64,000 nt of DNA from Saccharum officinarum (GCA_020631735.1 CM036209.1:4129451-4193450); one strand, 5' to 3'. Positions 11,511 through 24,500 are shown, numbered from the stretch's first letter. Program-made: numbers and translations. Notes: a model not told the origin generated them from the sequence alone.

Positions 11511-11928
11511 GGTGCACACTTGTGCTCTGCTGGGCATTCCGTGGAAAACGCAGCACAGACGTATGTACAGAGCTGCTATTCCACATGAAAACCGTCTGCC
11601 CCACTCGCCACGTTGTCTCCCTTCCTATAACCAGCACCCTGCCATCGCCTCCAAGACGCCGCCATCCGCCTCCATCTGCATCTCCTCGCGTGGATGGGAC
11701 GTGCATGGCATTAGAAGGACGGGGTGCATGAGCATGAGCCTCGATCATGTTCTTCCTTGCTACTCTCTACCCCCCTATCTTATACTCCCCTTACCCTACT
11801 CAAATCTGGTTCTGGTGTGGTGTGGGTAGCACGTCCACCCGCCTGACGACATGGTTTATTTACATGCATGTGCGCTGGCCGGGTGTCACAGGGTCTCTCC
11901 AATAAGGCCATGCATGCATGGTTTCATC
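11511..11928. other. Intergenic, no gene seen
   Basis: The first part still resembles copy B near 13980-14050 ('gctaggt-gtgc'). Small overlapping frames at 11512-11829 have no recognisable content. Nothing further can be supported. Confidence 0.3.
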
Positions 11929-11939
11929 GTATCCCCATA

Positions 11940-12238
11940 CTTTTTTTGCGAGCAAAGAGAGAATTTTATTAGCTAGCCACAGGCGAATTACAATAGGCTT
12001 CAAGGAAAGTCCAAGCGTACGCATAATGCTTACAACGTCTGGCTAATAAAGCCAATGCATTTGCAACTTGATTACATTCTCTCTTTACTTGGGCGCACTT
12101 CCAGTCAATCATCAGCCGAGTCAATCCCCTTGCCTCCACTATGAGTGGGCAAACCTCTGACCTTTCCACCGATTGGCTCTTGTGGGCGGTTATAATTGTA
12201 GCGCAATCTGACTCAATAATTACCTGTGACAGCTCATT
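11940..12238 (-). mobile_element. 5'-truncated LINE with RNase H-like 3' end
   Basis: On the minus strand the sequence encodes an RNase H-like C-terminus: IIESDCATII, then MIDWKCAQVKRECNQVANAL and ALLARR, followed by a stop at about 11969 and a short A-run (T-run at 11941-11947 on the plus strand). The insertion is bounded by an exact 11-bp direct repeat, GTATCCCCATA, at 11929-11939 and 12239-12249. This is the signature of target-primed reverse transcription with heavy 5' truncation. Some plant L1-type LINEs carry an RNase H domain at the end of ORF2, which fits. Confidence 0.8.
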
Positions 12239-12249
12239 GTATCCCCATA

Positions 12250-12514
12250 TGCGCAGCGCCTACAAGATCAAGATCACTCCGCAGGGAACAAAATTCCGCA
12301 GGGAAGAAGATCAAGATCGATCTACAACGTACAGCCGACAACTATATATGTCAAGCAACAAAATTCCAGAGCCTAGAGAATTCAATCGTGACAACAGAAC
12401 ACGTGGCTCAGATGAAGAAGAAGAGAAATGTCATACAAAACAGCTAAGTAGGAAGCAAGATAACAACCATGGCAGAGTATAACAAAGATGAAAGATGTGA
12501 CATTTAATCCTCTT
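12250..12514. other. Short unassigned stretch
   Basis: Purine-rich DNA between the LINE insertion and repeat copy B. It has an internal near-duplication of 'caaaattcc' and 'agatcaagatc', and no gene. Confidence 0.3.
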
Positions 12515-13149
12515 CACCCAAATCAATGATTGAGACCCCCTCTTATTTGTCTTAGAAAACGGAAAAATGATCCGACTTTATTTAACTGATTCCTCCTAAG
12601 ATGGAGTAGGCCTTAGCCCTACGTACTACAGATTCAACTTCTACTACTCATAGTCAAGTCTGGTTTGTACAGGCGGTTGTCGCAACTGTTTTTACCCAAC
12701 GTCATCTATAAATTGATTTCATTCTATAATCCATTGTTGTTTCAAACTGTCTCTAGAAATTTTGGTAGAGCTCCGTCACTGCTTCTGAAGCTTGTACTCA
12801 CCAGCAAGCAGTTCAGCGAGCTTGGGTCGTAGAGAGGAGACTTGGCAATGCCCCCATTGATGCTCTTCGGAAAACAAGGAGGAAAAGGTTGTAGGGTACC
12901 ATGACCAAGACTTGCGGGGAAGAATATAATTCACATCGATCTACACAATTGGTGGGAACAGAATACATAGCATGCACTGAGGTTCACCTAATCACACTAA
13001 ATTAAACAGCAGACGATGGCCCACCCACCTCATGATGCACTAATGTGCGTGCTTCTATGGCGGCTACATTTTCCTCCGCATCCCAGCCGGCCCGTCGTAC
13101 ACAAGACTTTCAGGGAACACACACAGACAGATATATACACAGAGAGAGA

Positions 13150-13415
13150 GGGAGAGTATATTTAGTAGCCAGCTACAAAATAAGTTATTCTATAGCCACC
13201 TCTATTTACGATAATTTTGTATTCTAATTTGCGATAAATTGAATACATATTTACGATAGTTATGTTAATATAACACATGGGGATATTTACCGTAACATTA
13301 TGGTAAACCACTTAGTAATGAGTTACTATAATCTCGTAAATTAGCATAGTAATCATCGTAACTCAAAGTGGCTACAGAATAAGTTTTTTTTAGCCAGCTA
13401 TAGGGTAGTAGTTCT
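13150..13415. repeat. Foldback/MITE-like element, TAGCCAGCTA family
   Basis: The left arm 'agtagccagctacaaaataa' is mirrored by a right arm 'aataag...tagccagctata'. Related arms recur at 13420-13500 and 43040-43420, often back to back, giving large potential hairpins rich in 'ttacgata/tatcgtaa'. I do not know the superfamily. Confidence 0.55.
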
Positions 13416-13596
13416 ATATACAAAATAACTTATTATGTAGCCACTTTGAGTTACGATAATTGCTATGCTAATTTACGAGATTACAGTAACTCTTTAATAT
13501 GTGATTTACTATTCATATAGGGTCTGTACTGTTCACTAGATCCGGCACTGTTAATGTACAGTGTTTTGTGAGAGGGGGAGGTGGTACATAGCTTTA

Positions 13597-13598
<2 letters not shown>

Positions 13599-13655
<57 letters not shown>
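13599..13655. repeat. (TG)n(TA)n microsatellite
   Basis: A short TG run passes into about 23 TA dinucleotides. Any open frame across it (IYIYIY) is an artefact. Confidence 0.95.
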
Positions 13656-13657
<2 letters not shown>

Positions 13658-13743
13658 ACCCCGGTCAACTTGCACTGTGTTGGTATATATAACAGTACAT
13701 AGTACATACCATTAGGCGGCCACTCTTGGGTTATTATTGGCTA

Positions 13744-13977
13744 CTCCCTCGCCCCAAAAAAGAAAGACGTTTTCGCTTCCCGAGAAACATCTGCCGGTAA
13801 TTATATATTAAAATATATAAATATTTATGCTAAGTAATTAGTATCCTCGGAAAGATCTTTAAGTCTAGTTTTTAATAAATTTATTTAGAGACATAAATGT
13901 TGCACGTATTTTATATAAATCGAGTCAAACTTGTGGCACGAAAACCCGAAACGTCTTTCTTTTTTGGACGGAGGGAG
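13744..13977. mobile_element. Stowaway-type MITE
   Basis: CTCCCTCGCCCCAAAAAAGA at the left and TCTTTTTTGGACGGAGGGAG at the right form terminal inverted repeats, with TA on both sides (13742-13743 and 13978-13979). Length 234 bp. It is inserted in repeat copy B. Confidence 0.85.
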
Positions 13978-14074
13978 TAGCTAGGTAGGTGCAGTCTTGC
14001 AGACCTGTGTTGTGCTGGTCATTTCGAGGAAAGCATGCAGTTAGCACAGGGTTTTTAATAAATTTATTTGGAGG

Positions 14075-14450
14075 CTGGCCCTCAAGAAAATCTCAATTAC
14101 CTTGACGGTTAAGGCAGCCAAGGAAAAATTGCAATTTTCTTGGCAGTTAAGGTTGTCAAGGAAATAATTATTACTTGGCGGCTTGGAACACTTCCTTGGC
14201 AGTTACTGCCCCCCAAGAAAAGTTATTTACTTTGAGGTTGTGATGTTTCCTTGTCTTTTTAGCAAATTAAGTGTTGTCTGAATTTCCTTGAGAGCTAGCA
14301 TCCAAGAAAATAATCCTTGAGTGCCAAAACCGTCAAGGAAAGTAATTTCCCTTATCTCCTATCCTTGAGTGAGTTTGCTTGACAGTTTGCGTCTAAGGAT
14401 CATTTCCTCGGCGGTTTGAGCCCTTTTCTTGGAAATCTAAGAAAACCAAC
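14075..14450. repeat. Array of CTTGGCGGTT/CCAAGGAAA motifs
   Basis: Short motifs ccttggcagtt, ccaaggaaa and cttgacggtt recur at irregular spacing in both orientations, like the subterminal region of a CACTA-type element. No terminal repeat could be found, so the parent element is not identified. Confidence 0.45.
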
Positions 14451-14513
14451 TCGGTCGGTTTCCCAAAACATGCCAAGTGGGTTTGAGAAAATTTGTCAAA
14501 TAGAAAATGGACT

Positions 14514-14790
14514 TCACCATTGCATTCCACTCATCGAGAAAATCAAAATACACAGTATGGTTTTGTCAGCCCAAAGCCAAATCAAAACTATATTTTGAGA
14601 GGATTCTTTGTGTGCCCCTAAAAAAGATGGTTCACCCACGTGTGCCAATAAAAAGTTTGTTGTGACTCCTATATCCGCTTTTAATTTTTCCTTCCCTCTA
14701 GTGCCACTTTGGTCAAGTATAAGAGGTTTGTTACCTAACCAATTATCGTCCCAAAATCTGACTTGTCCCCAATTGGCATTCATGACACAA
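14514..14790 (-). pseudogene. LINE reverse-transcriptase C-terminal remnant (zf-RVT region)
   Basis: On the minus strand the translation contains GQVRFWDDNWLGNKPL, which is characteristic of the region between reverse transcriptase and the zinc-binding domain of plant non-LTR ORF2 proteins. Upstream of it the frame runs into the Stowaway MITE at 14795. Only about 80 codons of LINE origin remain. Confidence 0.65.
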
Positions 14791-14794
14791 CATA

Positions 14795-15046
14795 CTCCCT
14801 CCATCCCGTAAAAAGTGTCATTCTCGCTTCGCAAGAAGTCAAACACTTTTAACTTTGACCAAATATATATTAAAAATATTAACATTTATGATACATTATC
14901 AGTATCATGAGATAGATTGTTGAATATATTCTTATAATAAACTTATTTGGAGATATAAGTGTTGCTAATATTTTCTACAAATCTAGTCAAACTTAAGAAA
15001 GTTTGATCAGCACGAGTCTTATATCTACTCTTTTTATGAGACGGAG
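14795..15046. mobile_element. Stowaway-type MITE
   Basis: CTCCCTCCATCCCGTAAAAA and TTTTTATGAGACGGAG form the ends, flanked by TA at 14793-14794 and 15047-15048. Length 252 bp, adjacent to the LINE remnant. Confidence 0.8.
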
Positions 15047-15048
15047 TA

Positions 15049-15259
15049 GTACTTGTATGATCCTCCCAACTCCCAAGGCACCTAATCATGCAAAGCAATG
15101 TCCTGCCCACCTTTTACGATGCAGGAATGTGCATGAATGGTTCATTTGCCTGCATTTTCCTTCGTGTTTCGGAACGTCCATTCGGCCTTGTTGATGTCGA
15201 ATAGGATTTGGATCACACACCATTAAGGGCTAGCATGCCCAAGGTCATAGCAAGAACGC
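15049..15259. other. Short unassigned stretch
   Basis: No repeat ends or coding frames that I can support. Confidence 0.25.
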
Positions 15260-18126
15260 TGTTGACACCGGCGTGATCTAGGATCACACACCAGCTAGAT
15301 CGCTAGGGTCGCCACGGACCGAAGAATGCAGCGAGGATCACACTTACTATAACACTCCAGAAGAAAATTTACAAATCTTCTAGAGAATTACCACACTTCA
15401 GCGCAATAAAAGACCATAACCACAGAGTACGTGGAAGCAACAATGATCATAAAGGTTAATGATAAAGAATGTTTACTGTTCACCACTATATCATAACTCA
15501 AATCAACCAAACCATGCTCGAACATAAAAGCAAAGCAACTAAAACATGATTAATATTATTATTATTACAACACATGTGTCCCAAAGATATGTATGACTCG
15601 TAGATGATGTGCACACGAGCTACTACTCCTGTCCCAAACAGGCATCTTCCAAGCTCAAACACCCGAGGGGGAAAAACAACGTGTGAGGTTTATGGAAAAC
15701 CTTAGCAAGCAAAGTGCCTTAACTGAGTTATTTAAATCACAGTTTGATTAAACATCAAATTTAAATAACATAATAATAGATACCTCAATTGCATCATAGA
15801 AATATAAATACTCTTCAAAGTGCAAATACGAATGATGCAATGGAATGCAAAAGCGAATGATGCAATGCAATGCATGACTTCATTTCAACCCACACGTCCC
15901 CAAGGAAGGGAGTGAGGGCTGCAACCACATTGCTCATTTCAACGTGTGTTGCTGTACCGGTACTTACCCCACCAATTTGGCTACGGTTTCTTCAAATGCA
16001 TATCAACGGGAAAAGTGCAAATGCAAATGTTGTAATGTTTATACATCATATACCTCAAAATTCATACTTTAAAGAGCAATACTACAAGCTATGAAAATAG
16101 CATACTCCAAAATTAAATAAATAACTTCCAATTCAGATTATCTGGCTATTGTGAGAGACTGAAATTTAGTGGAGACAATTCAAACAACAAAGCTAAAGCT
16201 TGTGAACCACAATTTACTTGCCATGAGACAACTATGCAAGAATGTGAGCTAAGAATGATCAAAAGGTGCACCACCTGTTTCAACTTTATCACCTCAGAAA
16301 ATATATTCATACAAACATTCACAAACGACAAATAAAACACTTATATGGCCTAAGCTATCATTTCCCTCAAAAGAGCAACCAAACAACCAACCAACAGCAA
16401 CAACCTTGCTTCACAGTTTTTTTGTGGATAAGTTACTTCTGCAAAAATTATGAAAATTTTACAAAAGATGGTAAACACCATTATCTACAACTTTTATATA
16501 ATACGATCTAGCATATGAAATCTCCAAGATGGCTTAAACAACCTCTGAACTTAACTGAACATTTCTGACAACCAAAACAGAACAGAAAACTTCTAAAATA
16601 CATAATGGCAGTTATACTCGTCCAAAAATTATAATCTTTACCAACCTGGAAATCTTAAGAAAAACACTATAACTTTTGTTCAGATCATATGTTCAAACTT
16701 GTCCATTAAGATAGTCAAAAATAGATTAGATCTAAAACTGCCCTGATACTCGTCACTGAAAAGCAGTCATAATAGAATGACCATATCTCTCAAATTACAG
16801 GTGCTATGATGGTGATCTTGGTGTCGAAAGAAAGGTGTTGAAGTCCTCTACAACTTTATAAACAGTGACAAATTTTATTGAAGCCATGAAGACACCCTAA
16901 AACAACTAAGAACAGGGACAACACGGTCTGATGGGATTTCAGAAGGTCAATGAGAATAATTTCGAGATTTACTCCAAATAAACATCCTCTAGACAAGCGA
17001 TTTAATCCACAAAACTCAACCAAAATTAGTGGATTCAGATTTGATATCTCACCTAGGGAAACCACAGCAAGCACGGCTACAAACCTTAGGCGATTCACTC
17101 CTTCCTTCTTCACCTCACGGCGATCCTCGTCGCTACGATTGGTTTGTCGTTCCGATGGATTTTTGGAGAAAAACGGCACATCAATGGCGCCGGCAAGCCC
17201 TAGTTCTCCTCTTCCTCCCCTTTTCCCTTCTCCCCTCTCCTTTTCCTGTGCGAGAACAGAAGGAGATGGCGACTGTTGGGCAGCCAGACCTTGATTTGGG
17301 GAAAGAAAAGGAAGAAAGAGAAAAAAAGAAAAGGCCCAACATGGCAACAGAGTAGGACTCGGCCAGGGAAAAGAAGGAACCGGCCTCGTTGCTGCAGCAG
17401 CTGCGATCACTGTAGCGCATCTGCAGCAACATTTTTTATCTTCTCCTAAATCTTCCAATATCCAAAGCTTCATGATCTGAACTCCGATCTAAACATATAA
17501 GTAGTCAAACGGGAAGTACTCGGTGAGCTCTACGCACTGGTGGTTTCCATTCGTCCATCCGAGCAATGGAACAAAAAGTCAAATTTTGGGTCTCTCCTTA
17601 ACTCTGGTCAACCTTCGCTTAAAAAAACTCGATCGATATTAAAATTCATATTTACCATGCATTTCCGGGTATTACACTTACGTGGTGAAGAACGAAGAGG
17701 TTTACGAGTAAACCACCAAAGGATAACTAATCGTGCTTGCATGACGAAGAACGACTAGTTTCTGAGCAAACTAGCAAAGGAACCGTCGAAGCTCTCGTCC
17801 GGTAGAGACCCCGTTGGGGCAAGGACATTGACGGGATGCCCTAGATCAGCCGGTGAGCCTAGGGCGCCATCCTTGGTCGTCGGATCAAGAGATGAACAGC
17901 AGCATAAGGTTGTAAAAAGGATTATATTAAATGTAAAAAGGTCAATTGTGTGTTGGATACCTCAATCGGCCATGTACCCCTATTTTATAGGGAGTAGTTG
18001 TGCTCTTATCCCGTTGGAAAACCAACGTGGTACTATTATTTTGTCGCTTTATAGAGTTTTCTTTAAATGGGCTTAAACTAACATAGGCCACTTAAAATTG
18101 GCATGGGCTCAATTTGAGTGTCAACA
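15260..18126 (-). mobile_element. Probable solo LTR of a Ty3-like element
   Basis: The segment begins with TGTTGACAC and ends with GTGTCAACA, a perfect 9-bp inverted terminus with the TG...CA rule. Its length (2.87 kb) is like the LTRs of the neighbouring chromoviruses, and no gag-pol is present. On the minus strand a TATAAAATA box lies about 140 bases inside the 18126 end (17981-17989), where an LTR promoter is expected. No 5-bp target duplication is visible (aacgc versus tatga). Open frames in the GC-rich part (for example 16856-17473) have no domain and are not called as genes. Confidence 0.5.
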
Positions 18127-18181
18127 TATGACTCTGTTTTTAGGTGAGGTTTATGCGAACCTGAAAACATAAAAACACTAA

Positions 18182-18606
18182 ATAGCACCTGGACGTGAAG
18201 TTACTTATGTGTTCTGTTTGAAGGATACAAAATTTAGAGGTCGATCGGAAATCAGGAAGTTGTTGATATATACTCCATCTGATTTCAATGTAATGTAGGT
18301 TAGTTTATTAGGTTTGTGCTTAGGTGAACATTTTTAACTTATTTTACCAACAACACCTTAAAAATCTAATAGTATTACAACATATGTTGATGCTAGTAGG
18401 TTCATCATGGTAAGTTTTGTTGATGACTTATTTTGAAATATTATATGGCATAAAGATTGCAAGTTAAAGTTTAGTATTGTTAGATCGAGTGAATGTTCTA
18501 AATAACTTACACATGAAATTGAAATAGTTTACATGTGTTGCTATAACAAATGATTGAGACCCTCTCTTATTTGTCTAAGATAATGGAAAAAAGATCCGAC
18601 CTTAAC
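18182..18606. repeat. Repeat copy C, left part
   Basis: Aligned to copy A from 'agcacctggacgtgaagtta' through 'attgagaccctctcttattt' to 'gatccgaccttaac', where the chromovirus LTR begins. The rest of copy C resumes at 42387. Confidence 0.75.
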
Positions 18607-21460
18607 TGTCACACCCATTTTTAAGGACAAAAATAGGATGCATAAAAGACTCATGTGCGCCCCAGGAAACAGTCGCACACATAAGTTGACAAATTACAAA
18701 GTATCATCACAGTGCTTATTACATAACGAATAAATATTTAAGACATAATCTTGAATGATAGATAATAATAACTAATAGTAATTCTTCAGCGGAAACTCCA
18801 CACAGGGACACGGTTGACTGGTTGACACCAAGACTAGTACTCATTCCGATAATCTTCCTCTATATCTTCATCTGTTATGGTGGAAATAGCAAGGGTGAGT
18901 CCATGTCGAACTCCACAAATATAACACAGGGTTCATGAGGCTCAAAAAGGCTAGACACTGTTTAACTGCGTTTAGCTTTTTAATCATATATTAGTATTTG
19001 AGTAGCATCAAGATAAACCACTTCCCATTAAAGAACCAATGATCAATTGTAATAAGGATAATGAATAGCATTAACATGAGCATAATAATAATCAACAATA
19101 ATTAAGCATGATATAACAATTATGATCAACTATTCCATAAGAATCCCCAAGGCCGCTCGTATCCGTGAGCACGGCTAGTATACCAGTTTTTAACTCTGCG
19201 CAGAGGTGTACACTTTCACTGTAAGTCATGATTTCCAAATGAGTGGGGAGATCAAGCCCAAACACCCGAGAACCATATAAAGCCACTCAAAAGTTCGTCT
19301 AACAAGTTAGGGCCATTAGATTTCACTCGGCAGGCAGATGTAGAACCCCCCTTCCCTGTGGCACAACAACCGCAGCATATACACACTAGGCCAGGGGCTC
19401 GGACTACACCCAACATGGCAAGCCATTCTTACGCCATTTAAGGTAACCTCTAACAAGCTAGAAAAGGTCTCCTGAACAACTAAAGCCAGAGCCATATAGC
19501 CCTCACAGCTGTACTGTATATCCCGGTTATCACTTACAGATAAGTCCTTATGGAGAGAAACCAGAGCATCAAAATAATACACAAGCTCTAGCCCCCTTTT
19601 AACAACAATGAAATCATCTTAATAGTTGATTGCTTAATCCATTAATCAAATTACAAGATCATTGTTCTTAGTTTAAGCACTAGCAGTAGCTACCCATATG
19701 CATTCCCAAGGTTGACAAGGAATCAAGATAACAATCACTAAGTTATAATCTCTAAAGTTGTCAAGGTAAGCACATGCATATGTATGACGATTTGATGTAT
19801 AGGTAACAAGGATAGTCCTGTGTTATACTTGCCTTGATCAAAGCTCTCCAAGTGATACTGCTGACTTGACTCAAAGTAATACTCCGAATCGTCCAAATAC
19901 TGCTCACCTTCTATATTCGATCATCAACCAACAACACACATGCATCCAATCAAACATACACGAAGCAAACAAAGAGATATAATTAGAACAGTACACCAAC
20001 AGTAGCAAAACAGTAATAAAAGCTTATAAAACTCTTCTACACGTTTCTACGATCATACAGACGCAAAGATCACCAAATTCGGAGTTAAAACGTGAAAGTT
20101 ATGAATTTTCTAAGATTTCCTATAGATAAATAAATACTTAATTATAACCTCGAAAAATAAATTATCAAAACTAACTGTACAACTACACTAACATGTAGAG
20201 CTCGCAAATACGAACCTAACGCAATTTGAACGGATCAAATCGGAGTTAAAACGAAGATTTTATGACCAAAACAATCCTAGTGGCAAAACTGTAAATACCT
20301 GAAAACGTATTTTTGACTTATCCGGGAGAAAATACGCTTTCAAAACACGAAAACGTATTTCAGACAATACGCTAAGGACTGCGGGTTCTAATCTGAAAAA
20401 GTCTAGGGGCTCTTTATCAATTTTACCCGCGAAGGGGTATCTTCTAATCTCGTGCGTCCATCTGAGAACGGACGGCTCGTGTTCATCATCAAGTGCACAG
20501 TGAAAAATCCGGCCATCCCTATCAAGTCCGACCGGTGGCCGCCATTGCCGGCGCCATGAGCCCGCCGGAGAGCTTCGGCTCCGCCTTTTCCGACCACCAT
20601 TCAACCCGCCATCAACTCAAATCGAAAGAGAAGGTAAACCCGATCTATCCTAGACGGTTTTGGTGAGCTATGACCAACCGAGGAGAGAGCGCGGCAAGGA
20701 GAGGGACGGCGGCGCCATTGTTGGCCACGGTGAACTCCAAACCCGCGATTTAAAGCACAAAAACTTAAAAGAAGAGCATTGGGAGGGAGAGGAGAAGATG
20801 GCGAGCTCACCAATGCAAAGAAGAGAGGCACGGGATGAACAACAAGCTCCACCGATGGAAGGCAGCGAAGCCTAGGGTTCTCAACTCCCTAAGCTCGAGG
20901 TGACGGTGTTTGGCTCGGAGTTATGATAGGAAAAGAGAAGAGGGGAAACACGGGTATACTTTTATAGCCCCAAAACGTGACGACTATGGATGGAAATCCC
21001 AGATTACTCGGGTGGATTCGGTTGGGGACGAACTCGTCTTCGGCTCGGTCACGACGGGAAGGAAGGAGACGACTGACATCAGGGCCCCACCTGTCAGCGA
21101 CCGAAAGAGAGGAAAGGCGCGCGCGGTCGGCTCGGCTGCTGGGCCGCTGCGGCGCTGGGCGAGCAGGCCTTCCGACCCGACGGCCCAAGGGAGAGGAGGC
21201 CGGCCGAGCGGGCTTCCAGGCCGAATAGGTAAGAAGGTAAGTTGCTTTTCTTTTTTTTTTCCTTTTGTTTCTTTTCTTTTCTAATTTTCCAAAAGTATCT
21301 CAAATAAAATTTTCTAATCCAAAATGGAATAAAATAAATTCACACCACATAAAAGAAAAATGCAACAGCATGAATGCAACACCAATATTTTTTTTTAAAA
21401 TTTTAATTCCCTTTATCTAAATTATTTAAAATTCCTTATTCCTAAAATTTGGGTGTTACA
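18607..21460 (-). repeat. LTR 1 (3' LTR of copy 1)
   Basis: 2,854 bp, TG...CA, directly bordered by the polypurine tract on its sense-upstream side. It matches the LTR at 39535-42386 better than its own partner at 27520, at several diagnostic positions (see findings). Small open frames inside it (for example 19092-19286, 19316-19582, 20260-20604) recur in all four LTRs only because the LTRs are copies. Confidence 0.92.
20959..20966 (-). promoter_or_regulatory. TATA box of LTR 1
   Basis: TATAAAAG on the minus strand, in the context GGGGCTATAAAAGTATAC, about 500 bases into the LTR in sense direction and next to a GC-rich segment. It would place the transcription start near 20930 and leave more than 2 kb of the LTR as R/U5. 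Confidence 0.65.
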
Positions 21461-21480
21461 AATTCTACCCCCCTTAAAAG
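21461..21480 (-). other. Polypurine tract, copy 1
   Basis: In sense orientation AAGGGGGGTAGAATT lies immediately before the 3' LTR. This is the expected plus-strand priming site of an LTR retrotransposon. Confidence 0.75.
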
Positions 21481-21505
21481 AATCTCGTCCTCGAGATTGA
21501 ACTGC

Positions 21506-24500
21506 TTACTCAAACAACTGCGGATATGATTTCCTCAATTCATCCTCTCTTTCCCAAGTTGCCTCTGCCTCTGAATATCGATTCCACTGCACCTTGCACA
21601 TCTTAATAACCCGACTTCGAGTAACTCTCTCAGCAGTTTCTAAAATCTTGATCGGAAACTCTTCATATGTAAGATCTTCCTTAACAGTCAACTCTTCTAA
21701 AGGTATCTGCTCCTCAGGCACACGCAAACACTTCTTAAGTTGTGAAACATGGAACACATCATGTACTCCAGATAAATTCTCAGGCAACTCTAATTGATAA
21801 GCAACTTCCCCACGTCTAGTAATAACTTTAAATGGTCCAACATACCTTGGTGCTAGTTTACCTTTCATGTTAAACCTCTTCACACTTTTCATAGGTGACA
21901 CCTTCAAATAAACATAATCACCTACCTCAAAAACTAAATCCCTTCTTCTATTGTCAGCATAACTCTTCTGACGAGACTGTGCTACTCTCAAATTCTCACG
22001 AATCACTCGCACTTGATCTTCTGCGTTTCTAAGAACATCTGTACCAAACACCTGAGATTCACCTGTCTGATCCCAAAACAATGGAGTTCTACACTTGCGT
22101 CCATACAAAGCTTCAAACGGTGCCATCTTAAGACTCTGTTGATAACTATTATTGTAAGAAAATTCTGCATAAGGCAAACTCTTATCCCAACTAGTTCCAT
22201 ATTGCAATGCACAAGCTCTCAACATATCCTCTAATACCTGGTTGGTCCTTTCAGTCTGTCCATCTGTCTGTGGATGATATGCTGTACTAAAATTCAATTT
22301 TGTTCCCAATGATTCATGCACAGCTTTCCAAAAATGCGACGTAAACTGCGATCCTCGATCAGATACAATCTTCTTTGGTACTCCATGCAAACAGACTATT
22401 CTCTCCATATACAACTCTGCCAATTTTGGTCCATGGTAAGTAGTCTTAACTGGTATAAAATGAGCAACTTTAGTTAACCGATCTACTATCACCCAAATAG
22501 AGTCATAACCTTTCTGAGTACGAGGTAACCCTACTATAAAATCCATACCAACTTCCTCCCACTTCCATTCAGGAATCTTCATTGGTTGTAACAATCCAGC
22601 AGGTCTCTGATGCTCTGCTTTCACTCTCTGACAAGTGTCACACAATGCCACATACTCAGCCACATCTCGCTTTAATCCAACCCACCAATATTTCTGTTTC
22701 AGATCCAAATACATCTTAGTACTACCAGGATGAATAGAATAAGCTGACTCATGAGCTTCGCGAAGAATTGCCTGTCTAACAGTTTGATCCTCAGGTACAC
22801 ACAACCTCTTTCCGAACCACAAAATTCCATTATCATCCATTCGAAAGCCTGGTAACTTACCAATCACTATATCTTCCGCTATCTTCTTTAGTTTCTCATC
22901 CTTCAACTGCCCCTTGTAAATTTCTTGCTCTAAGGTAGGCTCTATCACTAATTCCATTGTATTAGTAACAATTCCCAAATTCAAATATTCAAATTCAGCA
23001 CATAACTCACTAGTCATAGACAACGTCCGTATCTCATTGACATAGCTTTTCCTACTAAGAGCATCAGCTACTACATTAGCCTTACCAGGATGATAGTGTA
23101 TCTCAATATCATAATCCTTAATCAACTCTAACCATCTGCGTTGCCTCAAATTCAGATCTGACTGAGTAAAAATATACTTCAAACTCTTATGATCAGTGTA
23201 TATATCACTCTTATGTCCAATCAAATAATGTCTCCAAATCTTTAAAGCATGAACTATAGCTGCTAACTCCAAATCATGTGTAGGATAATTCAACTCATGC
23301 TTTCTCAACTGCCTAGATGCATAAGCCACAACTCTGCCTTCTTGCATAAGAACACATCCCAAACCTTGACGAGAAGCATCACAATAAATAGAAACTTCTT
23401 ACTCAAATCTGGCAAAACCAAAACAGGCGCTGTAGTCAACCTCTTTTTCAACTCCTCAAAACTAGTTTGACATTTATCTGACCACACAAACTTGGCATTC
23501 TTCTCTAACAGAGATGTCATAGGTTTAGCAAGTTTAGAAAACCCTTCAATGAACCGTCTGTAATATCCAGCTAATCCCAAGAAACTACGAATCTCGCTAA
23601 CATCAATAGGTGGTTTCCAATTTAATACATCCTTTACTTTACCTGGATCCACTGATATCCCTCCATTAGAAACAATATGACCAAGGAAAGAAACTTCCTT
23701 CAACCAAAACTCACATTTACTTCGCTTCGCATACAGTTTATGCTCTCTAAGTTTCTGCAATACCAACCTCAAATGTTCAGCATGCTCTACCTCTGTCTTG
23801 GAAAATACCAGTATATCATCAATAAACACTACCACAAACTTATCCAAATATTCCATGAACACCTTATTCATCATGTACATAAAGTATGCAGGTGCATTGG
23901 TCAATCCAAATGACATAACAGTATACTCATACAATCCATACCTTGTAGTAAAAGCTGTCTTTGGAATATCAGAAACACGAATCTTCAACTGATGATATCC
24001 AGAACGTAAATCAATCTTAGAGAACACACAAGCACCTCTCAACTGATCAAACAAGTCATCAATCCTGGGCAAAGGATACTTATTCTTGATAGTTACCTCA
24101 TTTAGTGACCGGTAATCAACACACATCCTCTGACCACCATCTTTCTTATCAACAAAAATAACTGGTGCTCCCCAAGGTGATGAACTAGGTCTAATAAAAC
24201 CTTTTTCTTGTAATTCTTTAATTTGTTTCTTAAGTTCTTCTAATTCATCTACTCCCATCCTATATGGTCGTTTGGCTATAGGTGCAGTTCCAGGAAGTAA
24301 TTCAATAAGAAATTCAATGTCTTGGTCAGGTGGCATACCTGGCAATTCATCAGGGAAGACATCCAGAAATTCCTCAATCACTGAATTCTCCTTAATAGTA
24401 TCTTCAAGCTGATTTACCACAGCGGTTGGTTGCTTCTGCACTGCTACATTCACATTGATTTTATCTCCATTAGGTGCATTCACAACTACCACTTTTTGCT

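Larger units (their letters stand above)
12515..14040. repeat. Repeat copy B (interrupted by MITEs and a microsatellite)
   Basis: Homologous to copies A and C over 'attgagaccc', 'ttatttgtctta', 'gatggagtaggcctta', 'caccagcaagcagttcagcg', and the downstream part to 'ggccactcttgggtta'. Within it lie a foldback element (about 13150-13415), a (TG)n(TA)n tract and a Stowaway MITE (13744-13977). The Stowaway interrupts sequence that is contiguous in copy A near 11500. Confidence 0.7.

Noticed and set aside
11512..11829. 105-codon plus-strand gene
   Set aside because: Overlaps two other frames and lies next to repeat copy A; no domain.
16856..17473. 205-codon minus-strand frame
   Set aside because: Lies in the GC-rich part of a probable solo LTR, with low-complexity composition and no domain.
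19092..20604. Small frames inside the LTRs repeated in all copies
   Set aside because: They recur only because the four LTRs are copies of one sequence, with frame changes between copies and no domains.
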